Notes: generated by a model not told the origin, from the letters alone. A stretch of DNA of 24,609 bases from Clostridiales bacterium (GCA_027318915.1 DAHVOH010000051.1:1-24609), one strand, 5' to 3'. Shown: positions 16,491-23,585, counted from the first letter of the stretch. Made by a program: numbers and translations.

Positions 16491-16934
16491 TCACCTCACC
16501 CCTTCGGTGACAATCAGCACCGACCGGGCTTGGAAGGCCATGACCCCATCCGGGTGGACGCCCTCGCTGGCCACCGTGACCAGCGTCAACGCGCCCCGGC
16601 CGCCCCGCCGAACCCGAACGTCCTCCAGCCAAGCGGTGACCGTGATGGTGTCGCCGGCGCAGATGGGCTTTCCGTACACGTACTCCTGCTCGCCATGAAT
16701 GAGGCCAGCCTGCGGCAGGGTGAGTCCGGGCACCGGGCGGGGGCGGAGCGTCGCCGCAAATGTGGGCGGCGCCAACAGGCCGGAATATCCCCGCCGCGCC
16801 GCTTCGTTTTCGTCGAAGTAGACCGGGTCGGTCTCCCCCAGGGCTTCGGCGAAACGCCGAATGGCACCTTTTTCGACCTCGTGCACCTGAGGCACCGACC
16901 GTTCCCCAAGATGATGCGGATCGTAACTCACCAC
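16491..16934 (-). CDS. FAS1-like dehydratase / MaoC N-terminal-type subunit
   Basis: A 147-residue hot-dog protein of the MaoC_dehydrat_N (FAS1-like dehydratase) family. The conserved core EVEKGAIRRFAEALGETDPVYFDE (19-42) is the family signature. The position of the catalytic Asp and His of active MaoC proteins (GDxNPIH) here reads GETDPVY (33-39), so the pair is absent; this subunit probably shapes the substrate pocket while the next gene supplies catalysis. YVYGKPICAGDTITV (85-99) is the second family motif. The start is uncertain: GTG at 16934 or the adjacent GTG at 16931, both preceded by G-rich sites, are preferred over an ATG at 16979, whose extra residues are outside the family. First gene of the operon, about 90 bases after a promoter. 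Confidence 0.88.
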   Translation of the reverse strand: MVSYDPHHLGERSVPQVHEVEKGAIRRFAEALGETDPVYFDENEAARRGYSGLLAPPTFAATLRPRPVPGLTLPQAGLIHGEQEYVYGKPICAGDTITVTAWLEDVRVRRGGRGALTLVTVASEGVHPDGVMAFQARSVLIVTEGVR

Positions 16935-17030
16935 GGCATGCGGCCCCCGTCCCCCGACCAACTGGCCCGGCGGCCGCACCCCGAAAACCCTCGGACACTG
17001 TGCCGCGCGGCGCCCGGCGTCTGTACGGCC

Positions 17031-17059
17031 AGTATAGAAGAGTCACCCCACCGCCACAA
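17031..17059 (-). promoter_or_regulatory. sigma-A-type promoter for the hydratase operon
   Basis: On the minus strand TTGTGG (complement of 17054-17059, 4 of 6 to TTGACA) and TATACT (complement of 17031-17036, 5 of 6 to TATAAT) are exactly 17 bases apart. It is the best promoter in the window. Predicted start of transcription is near 17024, giving a leader of about 90 bases before the FAS1-like dehydratase gene. Confidence 0.65.
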
Positions 17060-17190
17060 CACGATCCCGCTGACCCCAAAGCGGGAGGGGGACGGTCACG
17101 CATTCGGGCTGGTCGGACGGCGCCCCGGACCGGGAGACCCACCCCGCCTGATGAGCCCTTCACATCACCGCCGTCGCGACAACAGGAGGC

Positions 17191-17220
17191 ATGTCGTGCA
17201 CCCGTGGATGCGGTTATGAT
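17191..17220 (+). promoter_or_regulatory. candidate promoter and mini-ORF ahead of lplA
   Basis: ATGTCG (17191-17196) and TATGAT (17215-17220, 5 of 6 to TATAAT) are 18 bases apart and could drive lplA. The same stretch can be read as a leader. AGGAGG at 17184-17189 precedes GTG at 17196, which opens a 7-codon frame (VHPWMRL) stopping at 17217-17219. That stop overlaps an ATG at 17216-17218 (the second base of the TATGAT) and the following ATG at 17219, an alternative lplA start region. The two readings exclude each other. Confidence 0.3.
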
Positions 17221-17299
17221 GACAAGGACGCCAAGACGTCCGTCCGGCGCTCAGCCGGTCGGACGGTTGGGGATTGTTGTTGGGGTGGGAGCAAGAACG

Positions 17300-18328
17300 A
17301 TGCCGATGCGGGTGATGGTCAACACGTCTTGCGATCCGGCCTTCAACGTGGCGCTGGACTCCTGGTTGGTGCGGCACGCGGCGCCGGGGGAAGAATGGGT
17401 GATGCTGTGGCGAAACCGGCCCGCCGTGATTTTGGGGCGGTTTCAAAACACCTTCGAGGAGGTTGACCTGGAGTACGCCGCGCGTCAGGGCATCGCCGTC
17501 GTGCGCCGCATGTCCGGCGGCGGCGCCGTCTACCAGGATCTCGGCAACCTGAACTTCAGCTTTGTGGCCGACACCGGGCGACACGCCTTCAATGACTACC
17601 AGGCCTTCACCCGCCCGGTCATCGACACCCTGGCGGACTTCGGGGTAGCGGCCCAGCTTACGGGTCGCAACGACCTGACGATCGACGGAGCCAAGTTCTC
17701 GGGCAATGCCCAATTCCGGACCGGCACCCACATCCTGCACCATGGCACGGTTCTGTTCGACACCGACCTGGACGTCGTCTCGCGAGTGCTGACCGTCGCC
17801 CCGGACAAGATTGTCAGCAAAGGCATCAAGTCCGTTCGCAGCCGGGTGACAAACATTCGGCCCCACCTGCCCCCGGCCGTCACGTTCGACCAGTTCCAGG
17901 AGCGCTTGCTGGCCCATATCGGGCGTCACAACGGGGGGCTCCTCGACGAGCATCCGTTGACCAGCGAGGAGACGGCCGCTGTCGAGCGTGAAGTGCAGGC
18001 CCGCTTCGGTCAATGGGAATGGAATTACGGGGCCTCTCCCGCCTTCCAGTACGTGAACCGCGAACGGTTTCCCGCCGGCTCGCTGGAGGTGCGGCTGGAA
18101 GCCGCGCAGGGCCGGATCACCGCGGTGAAAATCTTTGGCGACTTTCTCGGTGACCGGAGCATCGCTCCCTTGGAAGAACGCTTGGCCGGGGCTCCCTTCG
18201 ATCCGGCCCACCTCGCCAAACGCCTGGCCGAGTTTGACGTGCCCGGCTACCTGGGCGGCATTACCCGCGACCAGCTGCTGCAGGTGCTGGCCAATCTGAA
18301 GGGAGCCCAGGATCCGGCCACGCCATAG
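17300..18328 (+). CDS. lplA: lipoate-protein ligase A
   Basis: A 342-residue ligase that activates free lipoate with ATP and attaches it to a lysine of lipoyl domains (pyruvate and 2-oxoglutarate dehydrogenases, glycine cleavage H protein). Seen: WVMLWRNRPAVILGRFQN (33-50), the biotin/lipoate ligase motif RRMSGGGAVYQDLGNLNFSF (69-88), and GAKFSGNAQ (130-138) with the conserved Lys132, then HHGTVLFDTDLD (147-158). Residues about 255-342 form the C-terminal accessory domain, so this is the full-length LplA type (E. coli LplA is 338 residues) that does not need a separate LplB. ATG at 17300 has GGTGGGAG upstream; an in-frame ATG near 17219 is possible. Divergent from the hydratase operon and followed directly by a hairpin. 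Confidence 0.93.
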   Translation: MPMRVMVNTSCDPAFNVALDSWLVRHAAPGEEWVMLWRNRPAVILGRFQNTFEEVDLEYAARQGIAVVRRMSGGGAVYQDLGNLNFSFVADTGRHAFNDYQAFTRPVIDTLADFGVAAQLTGRNDLTIDGAKFSGNAQFRTGTHILHHGTVLFDTDLDVVSRVLTVAPDKIVSKGIKSVRSRVTNIRPHLPPAVTFDQFQERLLAHIGRHNGGLLDEHPLTSEETAAVEREVQARFGQWEWNYGASPAFQYVNRERFPAGSLEVRLEAAQGRITAVKIFGDFLGDRSIAPLEERLAGAPFDPAHLAKRLAEFDVPGYLGGITRDQLLQVLANLKGAQDPATP

Positions 18329-18345
18329 TCCCGGGGGCGCCGGGA
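18329..18345. terminator. hairpin directly after the lplA stop codon
   Basis: TCCCGG, a 5-base loop, and CCGGGA form a perfect 6-bp stem starting the base after the TAG. It lies in the 51-base gap between convergent lplA and the lactonase gene, so it may end transcription from both sides. There is no T tract. Confidence 0.4.
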
Positions 18346-18379
18346 CCGATCACTGCCGATCGAGCCGGGAAGGGGGAGT

Positions 18380-19333
18380 CTACGCCGTTTTGGTTCCTTC
18401 GAAGAATGCCCGCGGGTTGTCGACCATGATTTTGGTGAGCGACTCTTGGTCCACGCCCCACTCGCGGAGCCGCGGCAGGACACGACGGGACAAAAACAGA
18501 TATTCATCGGGGTTCATCCGGCGGCTCTCCTCCACCACCGAGGTGCGAAATCCCCCCAGCACCTGCCAGTCGTGGGAAAGCAGCAACCGATGTCCCCATC
18601 CTTGTTGGATCAAGCGAAAAATCACCTCGGTGCGCTGCTCCCAGTCGGGCCCAATGCGGCCGGGAAACCGGTCCAGTCCGAGGTAGCAGCCCGCGCGCAG
18701 GAGGCCCGTCAGATATTCCAGATCTGTCGTGTCGTTACTATGGCCAATGACCACCCGCGACAGGTCCATGTCCTCGTCGCGGAACACGGCCACCTGCTGG
18801 TCGCCCACGCGCCCCGGCGCGTACGAATGCGTGGCGATGGGAACGCCCGTGGCCTTGGCCGCCCGTGCGGCCGCACGCAAGATGACTTCGCCATGCGCCG
18901 TCACCCCCTCCGCATCGTTGGCCACTTTAATAATGCCGGCGCGAATAGCGGTGCCCTCGATACCCTCTTCGATCTCTCGGCGGAAGACGGCCGCCACTTG
19001 ATCGGGCGTGCGCAGATAGAACGCGCGGGGGGCGTCCAGCCAGGCTCCTGTGGCGGCAATCACGGTCATCGCACTCTGTCGGGCCACCTCCGCCAGGAAG
19101 CGCACATTGCGTCCCAAATCCACCGTCGTCAAATCCACGATGGTATCAACGCCGCCTTCCCGGGCCCTCACCAGCGCCGCCACCGCCTCCGCTTGCAGCC
19201 GGTCGAGCGGACCCAGCAACTCGGGATAGGTCTGCCAGATGCCCGCCGAACCCGTGACCACGTGCTCGTGCATCAGGGTGTAGCCCAACCGGTCCGTACC
19301 CACCCTCCCCAGCACGGAGTTGACTTCCAGCAC
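18380..19333 (-). CDS. phosphotriesterase-like lactonase (PTE family)
   Basis: A 317-residue amidohydrolase-fold enzyme of the phosphotriesterase-like lactonase family. The binuclear-metal set is complete: His22 and His24 in LMHEHV, the Lys136 to be carboxylated in IIKVAND, His169 in ATHSYAP, His198 in IGHSND, and Asp255 in SHDW. This spacing is nearly that of SsoPox from Sulfolobus (22, 24, 137, 170, 199, 256). Family members hydrolyse N-acyl-homoserine and other lactones and, as a side activity, organophosphate triesters. GTG at 19333 is chosen because AGGAGG (complement of 19341-19346) is 7 bases away; the GTG at 19339 would be only one base from it. Single gene. Natural substrate unproven; oxo-lactones are the usual choice. 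Confidence 0.93.
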   Translation of the reverse strand: MLEVNSVLGRVGTDRLGYTLMHEHVVTGSAGIWQTYPELLGPLDRLQAEAVAALVRAREGGVDTIVDLTTVDLGRNVRFLAEVARQSAMTVIAATGAWLDAPRAFYLRTPDQVAAVFRREIEEGIEGTAIRAGIIKVANDAEGVTAHGEVILRAAARAAKATGVPIATHSYAPGRVGDQQVAVFRDEDMDLSRVVIGHSNDTTDLEYLTGLLRAGCYLGLDRFPGRIGPDWEQRTEVIFRLIQQGWGHRLLLSHDWQVLGGFRTSVVEESRRMNPDEYLFLSRRVLPRLREWGVDQESLTKIMVDNPRAFFEGTKTA

Positions 19334-19456
19334 AACCACGCCTCCTCACTTCTCCCGGCCGCTCCGAGTCATCCTCGGGACGCGGCAGCGTCGGCCACCA
19401 GCCGTCTATGCCGTCGAAACACGTACCGGAACAACGGATGCCGGGTCAAGCGGTGC

Positions 19457-20557
19457 TCATGATCGCGCCGCGGCCAGCGCCCGCCGGCACAGTTCGCGAT
19501 TTTGGACCGCGTGGCTGCGCCACGGCTCCGGCATCTCCGCATCGGCCAGAACCTGGTCACAGTATAAGAGAGACTCGGCCCAGGCCCCCTGATAGTACGC
19601 GGCGATGCTGTGCTCAAAGGGAACGCCCCAGCGGTACATCCAAGTTTCTACAAACAGGAGATCGTCGGGCACGGGCAGGACCACGCCCCGGCTGGTGGCC
19701 CAGTGGGCCGCGTTAAGCTGGCCGCGCTGCCGCCAGCCCACCGCCAGCTGATACAGCGGCTCCACCCGCCGCGGCCGGAAATCCCACGCCGCAATCAACG
19801 CCTCGACCGCGCGAGCCCAATCGCGCTCCGCCTCCAGGCATCCCACCTGATAGCGTGCGTAGAAGACTTCCTCGTCCCAGCCGCCCATGTCCGCCCGTCG
19901 CCGGTACCAGCGGATGGCCGCCTCGACGTCACCCAGATCGCGATGGGTCTGGGCCAGATAAAACACGGCCCGGGCGTTGTCCGGGTGCTCGCGCACCTCA
20001 GCCAGCAGCAGTTTTTGATCGCGGACGAACTTCTCCGCCCGGTGCCCGCCATCGGCGTGATGCTGGATGCGAAGGCCGGGAAGACGCTCGTGACTGTACG
20101 GGCCGTCGCGCGTGAGGTACTCATGGGTCACACCTTCAAAGCGCCATCCGGGCAGGTTCTTAATCAGGTACGGCATCCAATAGGTCATGGCGCCCACCAC
20201 CGGCACAAAATACGCGTCGGCCGTAAGAGACTCCAAGGCTCCGGCATCCACGGCGACCGTCATGTCCGCATCCAGCAGGAGCAGATAGTCCGCTGTGCCG
20301 AACGCTTCCGCCAGCAGCTCGGTGCGGTTGGCCCCGAAGTTTCGCCAGGGCCGATGGAGCAGCCGGCCCGGCACAGCCCCAAGCGCGCGCTGCACACGGG
20401 TTGGGGTGTCATCGGTGGATCCGGTGTCGATGACGGTCCAGGCATCGATCCACGGACGAACCGAGGTGAGGCAGCGGTCGATCACGGCGCTCTCGTCCCG
20501 AACAATCATGGCAAGACCGATTCGCGCTCCCCTCGCCGACCCGTTGGACCCCCGCAC
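19457..20557 (-). CDS. family 2 glycosyltransferase with TPR-like C-terminus
   Basis: A 366-residue cytoplasmic glycosyltransferase. Residues 13-60 (IGLAMIVRDESAVIDRCL... and VIDTGSTDDT) are the GT2 nucleotide-sugar fold start; the metal/nucleotide motif is DAD (96-98) in YLLLLDADM. Residues about 190-360 read as degenerate tetratricopeptide repeats (ARAVFYLAQTHRDLGDVEAA, EEVFYARYQVGCLEAERDW, VEPLYQLAVGWRQRGQ), as in SunS-type and other TPR-GT2 proteins that sugar-modify peptides or cell-surface material. No membrane segments. GTG at 20557 is chosen for GGGGAGGG eight bases upstream and for beginning just before the family start. The frame is open with coding-like codon use back to 21022, so a longer N-terminus is possible. 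Confidence 0.87.
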   Translation of the reverse strand: MRGSNGSARGARIGLAMIVRDESAVIDRCLTSVRPWIDAWTVIDTGSTDDTPTRVQRALGAVPGRLLHRPWRNFGANRTELLAEAFGTADYLLLLDADMTVAVDAGALESLTADAYFVPVVGAMTYWMPYLIKNLPGWRFEGVTHEYLTRDGPYSHERLPGLRIQHHADGGHRAEKFVRDQKLLLAEVREHPDNARAVFYLAQTHRDLGDVEAAIRWYRRRADMGGWDEEVFYARYQVGCLEAERDWARAVEALIAAWDFRPRRVEPLYQLAVGWRQRGQLNAAHWATSRGVVLPVPDDLLFVETWMYRWGVPFEHSIAAYYQGAWAESLLYCDQVLADAEMPEPWRSHAVQNRELCRRALAAARS

Positions 20558-21018
20558 ACGATCCACCCTCCCCACCGGCATTGGCCACACTTGGCCATCC
20601 GCAAACGTTCGGCGTCCGCCGGCGGCTTCCTGCCGCCGCCAGTCCGGGGACTCGTCAAGCTCGGGTGGACCGACGACCCCAGGCGGCGCTGCGCGGCCAC
20701 ACCATGACCGCACCAGTCCGCGTCGCCATCCGGAACGACCCAACGCGGACGGGCCGCTGATGATGTCACCGCCAACGTGAATGTCGCGCGGCACGGCGCG
20801 CATGGTCAGGTCGGCGCAGACGTTGGCCAGAGTCCGGTTGCCACAATCCGCAAACACGTGAATCCCTACCCAAGAGTGGGGAGGGCCCGATGCGTCCGCA
20901 AGTTCGTTCACCGGAGTCTCAGAGCGGCCGGAGATTCTTCCTGTCCATTGTCTGACGAGCTTACTGCGGTGTGTCTGCCGAGGCGGCGGGGCCGAGAGCA
21001 CCACGGCCGGAACCGATG
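20558..21018. other. intergenic region or unrecognised N-terminal extension of the GT2 gene
   Basis: This 461-base stretch lies between the kinase stop and the GT2 start. The GT2 frame remains open through all of it on the minus strand. A segment near 20735-20850 reads as plausible protein (FADCGNRTLANVCADLTM, then HVGGDIISGP), with AGGGA five bases before a GTG near 20862. I recognise no domain. No separate gene or clear promoter is seen. Confidence 0.4.
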
Positions 21019-21618
21019 TCATGGGCTGGGAGCCCTATGACGAACAAAGCGGTGTGCCCACTCCTTGGGGTGGAACTTGCGCTCGAACCCGACCTCGTTG
21101 GGCTCCCACAAGAGCTGCCACACATCCCCGGGATCCCGCCCCCGTTCCTGTTCGCGTCTTACTCCCTGCGCGGTGGCTTCGGCCAGCGGGACATCCAACC
21201 ATAGACGATAATCCAGATAAGGGATGACATCCGGGTGGAACAAGCCGACGCCCTCGAGGATCAAGAAACGCTCGACCAGGAGATGCGTGGAAACGGTTGC
21301 CCAGGAGGCCCAGTCATGACAACTGTCGTATGATAGTTCGCGAACTCCCCGGTGCAAGGGCACGAGCACCTGTCTCAGCAGCCGCTTCCGATCAAATCTG
21401 TCCCAATCATCCGACCGGGTGAACACCGCGCGTGTGCCAAATTCATCCAGGGAGACCACGCTCGCAGACAATTGATCGGCCATTCCCTGGGCTAGGGTGG
21501 TCTTGCCGGATCCCCCATACCCCGAGATGCCGATGGTCACCGGGGATCCGGCAAGACTTCGGATAGGCTCGAGGATGTCATCGAGCGAGGGCTCCCACGG
21601 CCCACAGCGGTTGATCAT
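21019..21618 (-). CDS. uridine-kinase-like P-loop kinase
   Basis: A 199-residue P-loop phosphotransferase of the uridine kinase/phosphoribulokinase group. Seen: Walker A GYGGSGKT (33-40), VVSLDEF (55-60, the position of the substrate-binding SLDDFY of uridine kinases), ILEGVG (120-125), and REQERGRDPGDVW (155-167), matching the lid/Arg region. The nucleoside or sugar substrate is not determinable; many small kinases of this kind have unknown targets. The ATG at 21618 has no Shine-Dalgarno. Instead an extended -10 sits so close that the mRNA should start at or next to the ATG. The frame runs on to 21735 but without family similarity. Stand-alone gene. Confidence 0.87.
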   Translation of the reverse strand: MINRCGPWEPSLDDILEPIRSLAGSPVTIGISGYGGSGKTTLAQGMADQLSASVVSLDEFGTRAVFTRSDDWDRFDRKRLLRQVLVPLHRGVRELSYDSCHDWASWATVSTHLLVERFLILEGVGLFHPDVIPYLDYRLWLDVPLAEATAQGVRREQERGRDPGDVWQLLWEPNEVGFERKFHPKEWAHRFVRHRAPSP

Positions 21619-21625
21619 AGGTCGC

Positions 21626-21634
21626 AGTGTACCA
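21626..21634 (-). promoter_or_regulatory. extended -10 promoter giving a leaderless kinase mRNA
   Basis: On the minus strand TGG TACACT (complement of 21626-21634) matches the extended -10 pattern TGnTATAAT (4 of 6 in the hexamer). Only seven bases separate it from the kinase ATG, the normal distance to the transcription start. No -35 is evident, as is usual for extended -10 promoters. Confidence 0.5.
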
Positions 21635-22218
21635 GAAGAACGCGGCCCTGGGCTTGGCCGTGATGGCGAGCTTCTCTTGGGCCGCAAGCCCAGAACCGGA
21701 CGGACGGCGTTAACGCATCCGGATCCCCGAAACACTCGCCGAGAAATGTCCTGGCTGTCTCGTCGCTCGACGCGACGGGAGGTGGGAGCACGATTTCACG
21801 GTGAATCCGACTGTGCGCGCAGGCTTCACCGGCTTTGGCGTCGGAGCCAATGCCGCCACGCCCGATGAATTGCCATCGCGAGCCGCGTCAATACAGCTAT
21901 CGCGACGCCCAGGTCAAACTGCTGGCAGAATCGGAACGCGCGGAGTCGTTGCGTCACGTCCTCTTTCCGCAGCGTGGGCGGCGCACGGCGATTGGTCTCC
22001 ATTCATGGGTTCGTCGCGACGCAGAACGTCCGGACACACTCGGGGGTCGGGATGCGGACGAGCCGAGCATCTCCCTTCCGTGATGTGCGCATCAGGTGCC
22101 GGAACCCGCGAAAGTCAACCCGTTCCCGTATACGTGGCTGGGAGCGCGTGTGCGCCCCGACACGCCGTGCGCCAAAGCCTCCGTGGGTGCTCCCTGGCAC
22201 CGGGGGCGAACGGTCCCG
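21635..22218. other. intergenic region, possible gene remnant
   Basis: No confident gene. A plus-strand frame from ATG 21865 to a stop at 22081-22083 contains a protein-like stretch (YRDAQVKLLAESERAESL...) but has no usable ribosome site. TGATG/CATCA at 22081-22094 is a near-perfect 14-base palindrome. Nothing else is visible. Confidence 0.35.
21865..22083 (+). CDS. doubtful 72-residue hypothetical protein
   Basis: The frame reads MNCHREPRQYSYRDAQVKLL..., then ESERAESLRHVLFPQRGRR. The helical, charged stretch and the codon choice across about 40 codons look more like real coding than the neighbouring frames, and resemble small unannotated Arg/Glu-rich actinobacterial-type proteins in general character only. 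No Shine-Dalgarno lies at a good distance from the ATG; GGAG at 21843-21846 is 18 bases away. It is either a chance frame, a fragment of a decayed gene, or a weakly translated small protein. I cannot name a family. Confidence 0.2.
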   Translation: MNCHREPRQYSYRDAQVKLLAESERAESLRHVLFPQRGRRTAIGLHSWVRRDAERPDTLGGRDADEPSISLP

Positions 22219-22359
22219 TCATGCAGCCAGACAGTCGCTCAAAGTGGCGGGGCGAGCCTCGATCAGGATGGCGCGTCGCTCGTCTTTGGTGACAAGGCAG
22301 ACCCGCGTCTTTTGAACCCTCTGGTTGATAGATTCTTCGGGTCCGTGCACGCCCGCCAC
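22219..22359 (-). CDS. possible 46-residue small protein
   Basis: GTG at 22359 opens a 46-residue frame ending at 22219. The middle, NQRVQKTRVCLVTKDERRAI and then LIEARPATLSDCLAA, has the alternating hydrophobic and charged pattern of a beta strand-turn-strand and high third-position GC, unlike the low-complexity translations around it. GGGAG(T) lies five bases upstream of the GTG. It stands alone in a gene-poor region, preceded on its own strand by two strong inverted repeats (22401-22445) that could be its leader. The family is unknown to me; it may equally be the surviving C-terminus of a decayed gene, since the frame is open for a further 12 codons upstream. Confidence 0.35.
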   Translation of the reverse strand: MAGVHGPEESINQRVQKTRVCLVTKDERRAILIEARPATLSDCLAA

Positions 22360-22400
22360 CGCGACTCCCTGCCCTTTTCCCGCCTCGTGCTCTCACAACA

Positions 22401-22419
22401 CTGGCCGGGCCTCGGCCAG
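22401..22419. repeat. 6-bp inverted repeat
   Basis: CTGGCC and GGCCAG form a perfect stem with a 7-base loop (GGGCCTC on the plus strand). It abuts the stronger hairpin that begins at 22419. Confidence 0.6.
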
Positions 22420-22445
22420 ATGACGACGGCCATGCCGCCGTCATC
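22419..22445. repeat. 11-bp hairpin with one mismatch
   Basis: GATGACG (22419-22425) pairs with CGTCATC (22439-22445), then after one A-C mismatch CGGC (22427-22430) pairs with GCCG (22434-22437) around a CAT loop. It is about 60 bases upstream of the possible 46-residue protein on the minus strand. No T tract follows on either strand, so it is better described as a structured leader or binding site than a terminator. Confidence 0.6.
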
Positions 22446-22700
22446 CCGTGGTCACCCACGATGACGCGGTCCTGGCCCTCCATCCGTGCCGCGTGCGGTG
22501 TCTCACGGGCCTGAAGGCCAACCGTCCCCCAACAAACCGGGTCGGTATCGTGGTTCGACGTGGACTGGATCCCGTGTCCGACGCGGGCGCGAACGCCGCC
22601 GCGGACGCGGCATCAAGACCACCCTCGCGTGAGCTCGTACCCGTATTCGGCTGGCGGGAGACCGGCCCGCGACGCTCTCCGGCCGCACCGGTTCTGTTCC
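22446..22700. other. intergenic region downstream of the desaturase
   Basis: About 255 bases with no recognisable gene. Frames on both strands are Arg/Pro/Ser-rich. No T-tailed terminator for the desaturase gene is visible. Confidence 0.5.
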
Positions 22701-23585
22701 CTACTGCGCCGACGTCAAGCTCCCGGTCTTTTCTGCCGTCCGGCGGGCGATGCGCTCCAAACGCTCCACATACCGCCCGAGAGAGACGCGCTGATCGGCC
22801 ACCGCGGGGCTCTCGGACTCCTCGAAGATTCCCCACCGGAGCAGCAAGGGCTTGAGCACCTGGTCCAAGTATTCCGGCAACCCGTATGCGCCATGCCGCG
22901 CCACCGTCCGCATCCGCCCGGCGAAGTCCGGCATGCCCGCGCCCGGCATGGAAAAGGCGGGCACCACCCGGCAGACGGCCTCAATACGGTTCGGATCGTC
23001 TTCCAAAAAGGCGGCCACCGCATCCCGATAAAAGGCGAAGTGCAGCGTCTCGTCCCTGGCCAACGCTCTTAGCACGCGCCCCAAATGGGCGTCCTGGGAC
23101 GCGCTGACGCGGGCCAGATTTTGATAAAAGGTGCGTGTGGCCAACTCCTGGATGGTGGTGTACACCATGATGCCCAGGAAGTCATCGGTCGGCAGCTCCC
23201 AACCCTGGGCGAGCACGTGGCGGCGCAACTGGCTCCGGCGCACGGGGTCGCCGTTGCGCGTCAACAGCAAAAATACGTCCAGCACCCGCGCGTGTTGGTC
23301 CTCCTCGGCTGTCCACGTTTTCACGAACCGCTTCAAGGCGTCGGGCGCCTGCTCAAATCCCCGCGTGAGCCCCGACGTAAACCATGGCAGGTCGACCTCG
23401 GTCAAGAGCGCGGTCTCCACGGCCAGCGTGATTTCCGGGCTCAGCGTTCCCTGCCCCTCCGCCCAAGGCTTGGTGGCATAGCTCTGCCCAAGCTCCCAGG
23501 GCAGAAGATCGTGATAGCTCCAGTTGAGGCGCTCACTTTGAGACAAGTGGCGCTGATACAGGTCGTCCAACGTTGCAGACAGCAT
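22701..23585 (-). CDS. acyl-ACP desaturase (soluble di-iron, stearoyl-ACP type)
   Basis: A 294-residue soluble fatty-acid desaturase (fatty_acid_desaturase type 2), which uses a di-iron centre, reduced ferredoxin and O2 to put a double bond into acyl-ACP, modulating membrane fluidity. All six iron ligands can be placed against the castor enzyme: Glu63 (LTEVDLPW), Glu95 and His98 (TAEEDQH), Glu147 (TTIQELA), and Glu179 and His182 (RDETLHF). Length fits bacterial DesA-type proteins rather than the longer plant form. ATG at 23585 is chosen for AAAGGAG seven bases upstream. Stand-alone gene; TATAGA on the minus strand near 23702-23707 is a possible -10 without a clear -35. Position of the double bond is not determinable. 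Confidence 0.94.
   Translation of the reverse strand: MLSATLDDLYQRHLSQSERLNWSYHDLLPWELGQSYATKPWAEGQGTLSPEITLAVETALLTEVDLPWFTSGLTRGFEQAPDALKRFVKTWTAEEDQHARVLDVFLLLTRNGDPVRRSQLRRHVLAQGWELPTDDFLGIMVYTTIQELATRTFYQNLARVSASQDAHLGRVLRALARDETLHFAFYRDAVAAFLEDDPNRIEAVCRVVPAFSMPGAGMPDFAGRMRTVARHGAYGLPEYLDQVLKPLLLRWGIFEESESPAVADQRVSLGRYVERLERIARRTAEKTGSLTSAQ

Noticed and set aside
18380..19333. Adenosine deaminase or urease-type amidohydrolase for the HEH protein
   Set aside because: The Lys136 ligand, THSYAP and GHSND motifs and the SHD Asp match the phosphotriesterase-like family spacing.
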